A DNA stretch of 64,000 nucleotides, taken from positions 62,001-126,000 of the forward strand of contig JALIHJ010000025.1 of assembly GCA_022984795.1 (NCBI GenBank), given 5' to 3'. Of the stretch, positions 55,823 to 63,953 are shown piece by piece; positions within the stretch are counted from its first letter, which is position 1; each line of letters opens with the position of its first letter. Position numbers and translations under genes: made by a program. The DNA comes from Fabrea salina (lineage: Eukaryota > Ciliophora > Heterotrichea > Heterotrichida > Fabreidae). The notes beneath the pieces were generated by a model that was not told the DNA's origin, searched no databases, and worked only from the letters and a program-made list of their open reading frames with translations.

Positions 55823-57061
55823 TCATATAAAGTCTTCGTCGGAGGACTCGCAGTCATTAAATTCACAGGGCAACTGGACGTTTTCGTACTCGCCTAGAAT
55901 CTCTTCTAGGTTAGCTTCTGCTTCAAGGAACTCTAGTTCTTCCATTCCTTCTTGCAAGTACCAGTGCATGTAAGCTTTTTTTGTATGCATGACTCTAAAT
56001 TGACTACTTATTCTTTCAAAGACTTTTTTAATTCCTGTAGAGTTGGCTACTAAAGTTGCACTATTTTCTCCGGTTGCAACTTTACAAACAGAAGTGTGCA
56101 TGTTGTGCGGAATCCACTCTGCAAAGTTAGCTGAGTGCTTATCAGCAGCTGACCTTACATGGCTTTCAACCTCCGCTGCTGAAAAGTCGCCTCTGAAGAT
56201 TCCAGCAGCAAAAAGGAACTGACTGTACTTAGAGTCAAAGTCACACAAAGGCGATGTGAAGAGTTGCGATGTAAGCTCTTCAAGACTGTGAGTTTTAGGA
56301 CAAGCAATAGGGGAGTAGCTAGTAGTTAAGAAGTGCAGTCTTGGAAAAGGAATAAGGTTCAAGGAGAGTTTCCTCAAGTCGTTGTTTAGTGTACTGGGGA
56401 ATCTGAAACTGCAAGTTAGTCCGCTCATAACTGCACTTGCTACTTGGTTTATATTTTTATAAGAAACTGTTTGCATGCGTTTGTGACAAATATTAAATAA
56501 AGCTTGGTTGTCTAGAGAAACTACGCTATCTGAGTTTTCAATTAACTGGTGCGTAGCTAACACTGCGTTGTAAGGTTCCACTACAATGTCTGAAACCTTT
56601 TTTGAAGGAAAAACCGAAAAGGTTTGAAGTAGTTTGTCAGGGTACTCCTCTCTAACTTTACTCATAATGAGGGTTCCCAAACCAGACCCAGTTCCTCCTC
56701 CTAAACTGTGAGCCAACTGGAAACTCTGCATCGACTCACAGTGCTCTGCTTGCTTGCGCAGGGACTCCATAATATCCTCTATGACTTCCATTCCTTCAGT
56801 GTAGTACCCTTTAGCCCAATTATTACTAGCAGTGCGGTTTGCGCACACGTAAGACTCCTTGTCAAATACTGACCCCAGAGGTCCCGCGCGCAAGGAGTCA
56901 AGTGGACTAGAGTCCAAATCCACAAGTACTGACCTTGGAGTGTAAGAGTTAAAGTACACTGAGTCTGGAGTTTCTGAGTGCTCAGAAATCAACTGTTGCC
57001 AAAACTCCTTACCTAGCTGGACTCCGCATTGCCCTACTTGGACAAGTATAATTTCTCTCAT
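55823..57061 (-). CDS. Divergent beta-tubulin paralogue
   Basis: 412 residues from MREIILVQVGQCG (start 57061, chosen for the MREI start and the 7-base divergent gap). GTP-binding GGGTGSG and NNWAKG are present, as are FRFPSTLNNDLRKL and EWIPHNMHT. It is about 30 residues shorter than normal. The H1-S2 loop lacks about 20 residues, and the M-loop (lateral contact) is about 5 residues shorter. The C-terminal tail is LPCEFNDCESSDEDFI rather than the usual EGEF/poly-Glu tail. It could make special microtubules; the function is unknown. Confidence 0.85.
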   Translation of the reverse strand: MREIILVQVGQCGVQLGKEFWQQLISEHSETPDSVYFNSYTPRSVLVDLDSSPLDSLRAGPLGSVFDKESYVCANRTASNNWAKGYYTEGMEVIEDIMESLRKQAEHCESMQSFQLAHSLGGGTGSGLGTLIMSKVREEYPDKLLQTFSVFPSKKVSDIVVEPYNAVLATHQLIENSDSVVSLDNQALFNICHKRMQTVSYKNINQVASAVMSGLTCSFRFPSTLNNDLRKLSLNLIPFPRLHFLTTSYSPIACPKTHSLEELTSQLFTSPLCDFDSKYSQFLFAAGIFRGDFSAAEVESHVRSAADKHSANFAEWIPHNMHTSVCKVATGENSATLVANSTGIKKVFERISSQFRVMHTKKAYMHWYLQEGMEELEFLEAEANLEEILGEYENVQLPCEFNDCESSDEDFI

Positions 57062-57068
57062 TATTAGA
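57062..57068. promoter_or_regulatory. 7-base gap between tubulin paralogue and next start
   Basis: Only TATTAGA separates the minus-strand tubulin ATG from the plus-strand ATG at 57069. Confidence 0.4.
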
Positions 57069-58154
57069 ATGTATAATATCAGAGCCAAGCAAAAAGAAAA
57101 GTTGAATGTAGACTACTTAGCAAAACCCCAGATAGTTTTTAGCACAGATACTTCATTTAACCAAAAGCAACTCAAGCAAATCTGCATCCAAGGCCAGGTA
57201 CTGTTTGAGTTCTTTGCTAGAAAGCACGAAAAAACAGTGGCTTTTTGGTACAGAAGCGGGGTTGTATACATGACTGAGTCTTTAGTAGGTTATGTTGACA
57301 AAGCTCTTCATTTGAAAAAAAGCAGAAATCAAGTCCTTAACATAAGTTTGCACGGAGAGTCTCTGTACTTGCTAGAGCAAAACGCAGTTTGCAAGTTTTT
57401 AAATGAAAAGTTGACCGAAAAGATCAAAGGCACTTTTAAATTTCCCACGAAAAAGGTTATTGAAGTAGAAAACTTATACAAAGTCTACTCTGAAAAGGAC
57501 TTGAGAGCTTGCTTTTCCTTTGCAGAGACCTCTGAAAACTCTTTTTTAGTTTCAAACCAAAAACTATCTGTTATAAAACACAAAGAAATCATCCAAACTA
57601 TTTTTGTGGAAGAAAGAATAAGGGGGTTCCTACCTAAACACCCACTCACTATAGAAGGAACTCTTTTTGACTTCTGTGTAGAAAAGGACCTACCTCTGAA
57701 CTCCCCTGAGCTGGACCAGTCTCCAGAGTTCAAGCCAGACATGAAAACTCTGCATGCTATTGAAAACTCAGACTTTGTTTCAACAGCAATCGACCTCCAC
57801 TGGAAAAACCACTTTTCTCAGGACTTAGAAGAGTACTTAAACACTCAGTGGAGCTTAGAGCCTCTAGACAGGTCTTACTTAAGTTCACACGAGTTTTACG
57901 AAAAACTCTACGACTACCTAGAAAACTTCCTGCCTTTAACAGTCCAGGGGTTCTTCATGACCAACCCTCAAAACTTAATTTTTTTACAAGAAGCTCTTAG
58001 AGAACAGGAATCCAAGTTATACGCAGACGGCCACTTGCACCCTAAGAAGTCTATTACTTCACTCATTTCTGAAAGCATTCCCCCAGTGTCTCCTTTCGAC
58101 ACTCAACAACAAAAAAGAATTAGAGCCCACTTTTCAAGCCACTCTAACAGTTAA
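57069..58154 (+). CDS. Unknown 361-residue protein
   Basis: No signal peptide or membrane segment. A mixed alpha/beta composition and several KL/FP clusters (FKFPTKKVIEVENLYKVYSE, YEKLYDYLENFLPL) are visible. No family recognised. The stop shares TTAA (58151-58154) with the convergent MTFMT gene, and it is divergent from the tubulin paralogue. Confidence 0.65.
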   Translation: MYNIRAKQKEKLNVDYLAKPQIVFSTDTSFNQKQLKQICIQGQVLFEFFARKHEKTVAFWYRSGVVYMTESLVGYVDKALHLKKSRNQVLNISLHGESLYLLEQNAVCKFLNEKLTEKIKGTFKFPTKKVIEVENLYKVYSEKDLRACFSFAETSENSFLVSNQKLSVIKHKEIIQTIFVEERIRGFLPKHPLTIEGTLFDFCVEKDLPLNSPELDQSPEFKPDMKTLHAIENSDFVSTAIDLHWKNHFSQDLEEYLNTQWSLEPLDRSYLSSHEFYEKLYDYLENFLPLTVQGFFMTNPQNLIFLQEALREQESKLYADGHLHPKKSITSLISESIPPVSPFDTQQQKRIRAHFSSHSNS

Positions 58155-59200
58155 TGGAACTTAAAGTCTTCGCCTGTAGTTCTTTTTAAGATCGACTTTT
58201 CATAGTAGATGCCTTGGTTCATGTGACTTCCTAAGAACTCTTTGATTTCTGTGCCACTATGAGGCTTGGAATCCAACTGCATGCTTTCCACACAAACCCA
58301 AGAGTCGCCTGTTTTAACAAAAAGAAAATTGTCAACTTTGCCAAGAAACTTAGAAGTTTTTTTCTTTTTTGTGAGACTGGGGTAGATTACCCATATCGAA
58401 CCTTCAACTGCAGAGGGGTACTTTTGGTTAAGTACTTCAAGTTCTTCTTGGCTGGGTCTCCGCATTTGTTTGGGAAGGATTTTTTTGTGTCTGAAGTTAA
58501 AGTGGGGGTTGTAGCTTGTTCCTTTTAAAGCTCGGAACTTAGCAAGGGTTTCTTCGGAACTCCTAAAGTCTAGTTTGGCGAACTGAGTGGTGATCTTGGG
58601 GGCTTTGGTAGCCAGGGACTCTTCTTGTTCTTTGGAATTTTCGTAGTAAAGCTTGTAGTTGTCTATAACCTCTACAAGGGTTTCAGCCCCTAAATGGGCT
58701 AGTTTGTAACTTAAAGTTTCAAAGGTTTCGTTGAACAAGTCAGTTCTCTCTAGTTTCACTTGTTTGAGAATTCTTCCTTTATCAAACACTTTTTCGTGGA
58801 TGTCAATGATAGAGACTCCTGTGATAGAGTCTCTATTGTAAATAGTGTACGGAATAGGGGAGGCTCCTCTGTGTCTAGGAAGCAAAGAGGGGTGCATGTT
58901 AAGTTTTGAGTCGCAAACTTCTAACAAAGACTTTGGAATCAAGTGCCCAAAAGAAGCTACTACTAAGTAGTCGTAGTTAGTGCTTAGGAGCTCAGAGCCT
59001 GGCTGGAGCAAGTTCCATTCTTTAATAGGTCCTTTGGAGCCCAGCATTACATTAAGTCCAAGTTTCTTTCCGAGCACTGCAGGCTTGTGTTCTTGTGAAC
59101 TGGTTAAAATGCTTAGCTCGTACTTAGAAAAGGAGCTTATCAGTTTTTTAAGCACTACTTCTGAGATGTGGTCCGAACCTAAAAATAGTAATTTTTTCAT
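58151..59200 (-). CDS. MTFMT: Methionyl-tRNA formyltransferase, mitochondrial
   Basis: 349 residues. It has a Rossmann start (MKKLLFLGSDHISEVVL), the YLVVASFGHLIPKSLL block, catalytic SKLNMHPSLLPRHRGASPIP (SLLPxxRG with Asn, His and then Asp in ITGVSIIDIHEK), and a C-terminal tRNA-binding domain. It formylates initiator Met-tRNA for mitochondrial translation. A clear targeting peptide is not seen. Its start codon overlaps a small upstream frame as ATGA. Confidence 0.9.
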   Translation of the reverse strand: MKKLLFLGSDHISEVVLKKLISSFSKYELSILTSSQEHKPAVLGKKLGLNVMLGSKGPIKEWNLLQPGSELLSTNYDYLVVASFGHLIPKSLLEVCDSKLNMHPSLLPRHRGASPIPYTIYNRDSITGVSIIDIHEKVFDKGRILKQVKLERTDLFNETFETLSYKLAHLGAETLVEVIDNYKLYYENSKEQEESLATKAPKITTQFAKLDFRSSEETLAKFRALKGTSYNPHFNFRHKKILPKQMRRPSQEELEVLNQKYPSAVEGSIWVIYPSLTKKKKTSKFLGKVDNFLFVKTGDSWVCVESMQLDSKPHSGTEIKEFLGSHMNQGIYYEKSILKRTTGEDFKFH

Positions 59201-59364
59201 TTTGAAGAGTTACTTATTATCTGGTTATCAGAACTTTTTTCCCTTTGAGATGAGCATTCTTCTTTCCACTCCTTGAGGGTGGCCAGAACTTGTTCTCCAA
59301 GAACTTCTTTGCCTTCAGAGTTCAGTACTTTTGTTATGAAGTTTTCTATTCCTTGACTTTCCAT
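59197..59364 (-). CDS. 55-residue small protein overlapping MTFMT start
   Basis: From the ATG at 59362-59364, it encodes MESQGIENFITKVLNSE, then helical, lysine/glutamate-rich sequence. It ends at TGA overlapping the MTFMT ATG as ATGA, so the two frames share 4 bases. It is 4 bases from the divergent zinc-finger start. It may be a real small protein or an upstream frame in the MTFMT transcript. No family recognised. Confidence 0.5.
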   Translation of the reverse strand: MESQGIENFITKVLNSEGKEVLGEQVLATLKEWKEECSSQREKSSDNQIISNSSK

Positions 59365-59368
59365 TTAT
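59365..59368. promoter_or_regulatory. 4-base gap between divergent starts
   Basis: TTAT alone separates the small minus-strand frame from the zinc-finger gene. If the small frame is translated, this is the smallest divergent spacing here. Confidence 0.4.
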
Positions 59369-59923
59369 ATGGAATCCTTCTGCAAGATTTGTAACAAGAA
59401 ACTTTCTTCTCAGAAAACACTACTGCAGCACTTAAAACTCCATCAAGAAATCAAACCTTTTAAGTGCTTAGCGTGCAACCGAGACTTCACTCAAAAAGCT
59501 AAGTTTATAGAGCACAAGCAAAGACACTTAGGAGTTTTTCCCTACGAGTGCGAACTGTGCAATAAAGGGTTTTACCGAAAAGACAGACTCAAAACCCACA
59601 TCATGGACCACAACAACGAAAGGCCCTGGGAGTGCGAAGAGTGCCAACTAACTTTTAGAAGAAAGTATGAGTTAAATCGGCACTTAAAGCACCACAACTC
59701 AGAAAAACTCCAGGAAATGAAAAAGTTCACATGCGAAGTGTGTGGAAAGAAGTCTTTTAGTTTAGCAGAGAAAAAAAGACACATGCTTAAGCACACTGAC
59801 GAAAGGAACTTTACTTGTGAAGTCTGTCGCAAGAAGTTCAAAGACAAGTACACTCTAAAGTCACATTTTGTCATGATCCACATTGATATTGAAGAACGGA
59901 CATTTTTCAGTCACCTAATATAA
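59369..59923 (+). CDS. C2H2 zinc-finger protein, six fingers
   Basis: 184 residues almost wholly of six C2H2 fingers with standard linkers, for example CKICNKKLSSQKTLLQHLKLH, CELCNKGFYRKDRLKTHIMDH and CEVCRKKFKDKYTLKSHF. Every finger keeps C-x2-C and H-x3/4-H. Likely a DNA-binding (or RNA/protein-binding) transcription factor; a 5S-type (TFIIIA) role is only a possibility. Confidence 0.85.
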   Translation: MESFCKICNKKLSSQKTLLQHLKLHQEIKPFKCLACNRDFTQKAKFIEHKQRHLGVFPYECELCNKGFYRKDRLKTHIMDHNNERPWECEECQLTFRRKYELNRHLKHHNSEKLQEMKKFTCEVCGKKSFSLAEKKRHMLKHTDERNFTCEVCRKKFKDKYTLKSHFVMIHIDIEERTFFSHLI

Positions 59924-59936
59924 GTTTCATATAAAA

Positions 59937-61058
59937 ATGTTTAGAGCTATCCCAGTTAGCAACAAGTACCTTTCAGAGAAGTGGTTTGAGAAAAAGAAGA
60001 AGAAACACTACTCCATCATCAAGAACATGAAGCCCAAGGTAGACTCTTCTTGTCCCTACACTTTTCGCCCCGAAAATCAAAAACCCAAAACTCCAAACTA
60101 CAAAGTCTCTGGCCTGCGGAAACTCGAAATAGACCGCGAAAACCGAATCCTTCTGCAGAAAATGTCCAAACTGGGCTCTACTCACACCCCTGCAGCAAGG
60201 AACTCGTCTAGTAAGTCACTTAACAGGGACTTCCGCAAAAGACAGTCCATCCAGATAACTATGGAAAACCTAGCACTTCTGAAACGCATACACCAGTCCA
60301 AGTCCTGCTACGACACTCAAAAGTGGGAATCAGACAGGAAGAAACATGAAAGGTATCTTAAGCACATGTGCCAGTACGAGTACAAACTAGGAACTCCTTC
60401 AAGTAAAACTATGAGCAGTTGTGGTACTGAAAAAACCCTTAAAAAGCCTCGCTCAGGAAACTTACCACCCTTATCAAGCACTTCAGCTCTAGGGAAATTC
60501 ATCTTAATCGAAAACAAAAGTTTCAAAGTGGAAATCCAGAAAAAGCAGTCCAAAATAGTAATTGTTGCAAAGGAACCAGAAAGTGGCGACAGGTTTAAAC
60601 TCATGCTTGGTGTGGAAGAAGCCAAACAGATACTAGGAGGAGACAAATACGAAAACCTAACTGACTTTTTAAGTTTAGAAAATGGAGCACTTGTGCTTAT
60701 TGACCCCAGAGCTCTTCCCAAGGACCCAGAATCCCCCAAAGAACCATTAGAAGACTCCCCCAAAAAGTCCCTAAAAGAGCCTAAAAAAGAAACAACAGAA
60801 TTCAAGGACTCAGAGCCAGCCAAACAACCAACAAAGCGCAAAGGCACTAAGTCCAAAACTGAGAGTGTGACTCCTCAGCCCCAGAGAGAACAAAACATCT
60901 CATACGAAGAAAGCAAAGCAACAAAAAGTTATAGTCTTGAGTTTCCTAAAATAGACCTAGAAAATGCTATACGGGAAGTAAGGCAGTCAGAGGATCCTCT
61001 AAGCAACGACTCACTATTGCAGTCTTCAAGCAATATTTCTATCCAAGAAGACTCTTAA
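59937..61058 (+). CDS. CFAP97: CFAP97/hemingway-domain ciliary protein
   Basis: 373 residues. The CFAP97 domain (about 58-140) shows REIDRENRILLQKMSKL-type, then SLNRDFRKRQSIQITMENLAL, LKRIHQSKSCYDTQKWESD: repeated ExEN-L-L patterns typical of the domain. A long acidic/proline-rich, phospho-site-like tail follows. CFAP97/hemingway is linked to axoneme construction; that role is inferred. Tandem with FAM221, 6 bases apart. Confidence 0.78.
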   Translation: MFRAIPVSNKYLSEKWFEKKKKKHYSIIKNMKPKVDSSCPYTFRPENQKPKTPNYKVSGLRKLEIDRENRILLQKMSKLGSTHTPAARNSSSKSLNRDFRKRQSIQITMENLALLKRIHQSKSCYDTQKWESDRKKHERYLKHMCQYEYKLGTPSSKTMSSCGTEKTLKKPRSGNLPPLSSTSALGKFILIENKSFKVEIQKKQSKIVIVAKEPESGDRFKLMLGVEEAKQILGGDKYENLTDFLSLENGALVLIDPRALPKDPESPKEPLEDSPKKSLKEPKKETTEFKDSEPAKQPTKRKGTKSKTESVTPQPQREQNISYEESKATKSYSLEFPKIDLENAIREVRQSEDPLSNDSLLQSSSNISIQEDS

Positions 61059-61064
61059 TTAAAT

Positions 61065-61697
61065 ATGATTCAAGCAACTGACAAGCAAAGTATAAGGTCT
61101 GCAGTTTCCCAGTTCGGACCTGCTCCAGGGGCTTTGTTTTTACTGAATCTTGAAAAAGAAGCTGCTGAACAAGCCATCCAAACAGGACTGTACATAGTGT
61201 GGCGTCACCCTAACTCGCAGCAAGATTGCACCCGAGTAGGTCCGAATAGTAAATGTTTCTGTGGGCATCTTTTCCAAAACCATAACATTTCAAAAAGAAC
61301 CAATCCCTGCAGCAGTTGCCATTGCAACAGGTACAGGTTCATTCCCCAGCGTCCTGAAGAAGTGGGGGAGTGGTGGCTTCCTAGACGGAAAGAATTCGAC
61401 ATCAGGACTTACAGAGTGAAATGCAGATGCAGACACACTCATGAAGAACATGACCCACGAACTGAGTCCTGCAGAATGTGTTCCTGCTTCAGGTTTGAAA
61501 GTAACTTTTTGTGCCTGGTGTGCGATAAGCACTGGGAAGAACACGAAACCCTTTATGAAGACGAGTCTGAAAGAAGAATGGCCGGCAGAGCAACTGGCGG
61601 AGACTTCATGCCTTTGGCAAGAGACCAAGATATACAGCAAATGGTATTTGCTTCTAGAGGAAGAGGGCGGTATGTCAAGAAAAGACCTCGCAAGTAA
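61065..61697 (+). CDS. FAM221: FAM221-type cysteine/histidine-rich protein
   Basis: 210 residues. The cysteine/histidine pattern of FAM221A/B is visible: CFCGHLFQNHN, CSSCHCNRYRFIPQRPEEVG, CRCRHTHEEHDP, CRMCSCFRF and CLVCDKHWEEHET. The domain fills about 40-175. Its function is not established; some members are sperm-linked. Tandem after CFAP97. Confidence 0.8.
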   Translation: MIQATDKQSIRSAVSQFGPAPGALFLLNLEKEAAEQAIQTGLYIVWRHPNSQQDCTRVGPNSKCFCGHLFQNHNISKRTNPCSSCHCNRYRFIPQRPEEVGEWWLPRRKEFDIRTYRVKCRCRHTHEEHDPRTESCRMCSCFRFESNFLCLVCDKHWEEHETLYEDESERRMAGRATGGDFMPLARDQDIQQMVFASRGRGRYVKKRPRK

Positions 61698-61706
61698 TGT
61701 AATAAT

Positions 61707-62207
61707 ATGGAATCTAAAAACCTAAGTCTGAAGAAAATTGAATTGAAGTTGTTTGAAAACGACAGACAAAAAACACTCAGAACTAGGAATTTAAGTCTTA
61801 AAAAAAGACCCCACTTAAGTCCTAGAAGGCTTAAAAGGTCAAGCACCAAACAAGAAATCAGACAAATTCCTGTAACAAACATTGCTAAAAGCATATGTTC
61901 TTTCAAAACAAAACCAGAAGACACTGAGAACTTAGCTCCTTTTAAAGTCACTAAGAACTACTATCTGGACAAACTTAAACAAAATAATTCCGTTATCAGA
62001 GCACTTTCTAGAGGAGGTGGCTTCATGGCGTCTGGAGCACTGAACTCAGAAAGGTACAGACCTAAGATCACTACACTCGTAAGACCTAAAGCTTTAAATC
62101 AAAGCAAGTCTGTCCTGAACATTAACAAAATTCCAATCAAGCAACTGAGCTCCAAAAGGTTAATGGGTCCTATTCACCTTAAGCTCCAAAGAAATTTAAA
62201 TACTTAA
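61707..62207 (+). CDS. Basic disordered protein, unknown
   Basis: 166 residues, rich in lysine, arginine, serine and leucine, with a repeated NLSLKK motif near the N-terminus. No domain is visible. It starts 9 bases after FAM221 and converges on the AGC kinase with a 9-base gap. Confidence 0.55.
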   Translation: MESKNLSLKKIELKLFENDRQKTLRTRNLSLKKRPHLSPRRLKRSSTKQEIRQIPVTNIAKSICSFKTKPEDTENLAPFKVTKNYYLDKLKQNNSVIRALSRGGGFMASGALNSERYRPKITTLVRPKALNQSKSVLNINKIPIKQLSSKRLMGPIHLKLQRNLNT

Positions 62208-62216
62208 ATATTAAAA

Positions 62217-63953
62217 CTAACTTTCTACAGATTCTTTTTGGAGATCTGGTTTTACCTTCACAGGCTTAACTGAGGTTTCTCTGGGAAACTTGAACTTAAA
62301 GTCCATTTCAACTTTTTGTGGCTCAATAAAAAACGGAAGCTTTTTGGCAGGGTAGGCTTCTTTGTCAATTAGGTTTTTGGGGGACTGTCTAGGTTTTTTC
62401 TCTGCAATTCTTTTAAGGGACAAAGAAAACTTAGTTTTTCCGCTGCTGAAAAAAGACCTGTCGAACTCTAGTCCTTCAGAGTGCCTGTTAGGTGGGGAGA
62501 GGTCTTCCTTGCTTGGACGGTAACTCACTTCATCGTCAAGAAGAGAGCTTAGTTGGTTCTGCGAAGCGTTCCGGCTAATAGCAGTGGACCTGCTAGCATA
62601 GGAAGTACTTTGGGACACTTCGTGTTCTTTAGGACGTTCGAAGGCTGTGAATTCGTTTAGTGGGTCGTCCTCTGCAGGGACTTCTAGGTCAAAGAACTCT
62701 TCTTTAAGCAGGGGCTTCCCAGTGTACTCAGTGTCGAAGTTAGAACGCCGCATGCTAGGTCTGAAAGGAGGAGTTACTTCTTTCCTTAAAAAAGCTTTCC
62801 AAGAAACCCCTTCACACCAAGGGTGGTCTTTGAGTTCCTGGACTCCTCGAGAACTGCCTAGTCTCAATTCAGGGTCTTTTTGAAGAAGCCCCAGTAGCAA
62901 GTCTTTAGCAGCTTTACTAATGAACTTAGGAACAAAAACTTCTTCAGCTTTAATCCTGTGGTACATTTTGGAGCGGTTCCTTTCGTAAAAAGGCGGAAGT
63001 CCAGTTAGCATTTCAAAAAGCAAGGCCCCTAGACTATAGAAGTCAACCGGGCGACCGTGGCCTTGCTGAGAAAGCATCTCAGGACTCATGTACTCAGGAG
63101 AGCCACAAAAACTGTAACTTCTGCCTTTAAGCTTGACGTTTTCTTTGCAGAGTCCGAAGTCAGTCAAACGAACGTGTCCGTCTAAGTCGAGCAGCACGTT
63201 TTCGGGTTTGAGGTCCCTGTAAACGATGTTGTTGTTGTGGAGGTGCTCGATTCCTAAAAGTATCTCTGCAAAGTAAAACCGTGCTTGGTCCTCGGTAAAA
63301 CGTCCTAAGTTGTGGAGATGGAAAAACAACTCACCCCCAGGACAGAACTCCATCACCAAATACAAAAACCTTTGGGACTGAAAAGCCCAATTAAGAGTAA
63401 TTATAAAAGGGTGCTGTAGTTTAGTGAGTGCGTTTTTTTCAGTAAGTATTTGGGCAACTTTTTCTTCTCTTAGAATAAAAGTTTTGCTCATAACTTTAAC
63501 AGCATAAATCATTCCAGTATCTTTTTTTCTCATTTGGAGCACAGTTGAAAAACCACCTTTCCCTACTACTTTGATGGGCTCGAAGTAACTGATGCCCATA
63601 GCTCCTTTGACTTCTTCTGCAAAAACTGGAAATAATTTTTCGCCATCCTTAATGGGACGCAGAGACCTTTCTAGACAGACCAGCCAATAGTCAAGAGTTT
63701 CTATGTTCCGTGAAGTAGAAAGTCCTACTATTGTGCCATTGCCTTTGTAGACTCTAATCACTTCGGACAGCAGCCAACCACATGTTAAGTTGTCGTCTTT
63801 TGCTTCAACTTCGTACTCAGAGTCTTCAAATTCGATTTGAAATGACTTTTGAACTCCAGTTTTAGAGGGAGTGCGACTAGTCTTTTTGGGGTTTTTCTTG
63901 AAGGCAGATAACTGACTTTTTGGACTAGAAGGCTTTGAGTTATTCTGTCCCAT
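62217..63953 (-). CDS. AGC-family protein kinase with N-myristoylation signal
   Basis: 578 residues. It starts MGQNNSKP, an N-myristoylation signal. A PH-like or regulatory N-terminal region (about 35-115) is followed by a kinase domain (about 125-385): VVGKGGFSTVLQ, YAVKVMSK, YRDLKPENVLLDLDGHVRLTDFG, FCGSPEYMSPEM and DFYSLGALLFEMLTG. A C-terminal AGC extension holds FDTEYTG and a serine/proline-rich tail. It is likely active. Similar to S6K/PKC/SGK kinases without a precise match. It shares the MGQxxSK start with the pseudokinase at 9718-10533. Confidence 0.88.
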   Translation of the reverse strand: MGQNNSKPSSPKSQLSAFKKNPKKTSRTPSKTGVQKSFQIEFEDSEYEVEAKDDNLTCGWLLSEVIRVYKGNGTIVGLSTSRNIETLDYWLVCLERSLRPIKDGEKLFPVFAEEVKGAMGISYFEPIKVVGKGGFSTVLQMRKKDTGMIYAVKVMSKTFILREEKVAQILTEKNALTKLQHPFIITLNWAFQSQRFLYLVMEFCPGGELFFHLHNLGRFTEDQARFYFAEILLGIEHLHNNNIVYRDLKPENVLLDLDGHVRLTDFGLCKENVKLKGRSYSFCGSPEYMSPEMLSQQGHGRPVDFYSLGALLFEMLTGLPPFYERNRSKMYHRIKAEEVFVPKFISKAAKDLLLGLLQKDPELRLGSSRGVQELKDHPWCEGVSWKAFLRKEVTPPFRPSMRRSNFDTEYTGKPLLKEEFFDLEVPAEDDPLNEFTAFERPKEHEVSQSTSYASRSTAISRNASQNQLSSLLDDEVSYRPSKEDLSPPNRHSEGLEFDRSFFSSGKTKFSLSLKRIAEKKPRQSPKNLIDKEAYPAKKLPFFIEPQKVEMDFKFKFPRETSVKPVKVKPDLQKESVES

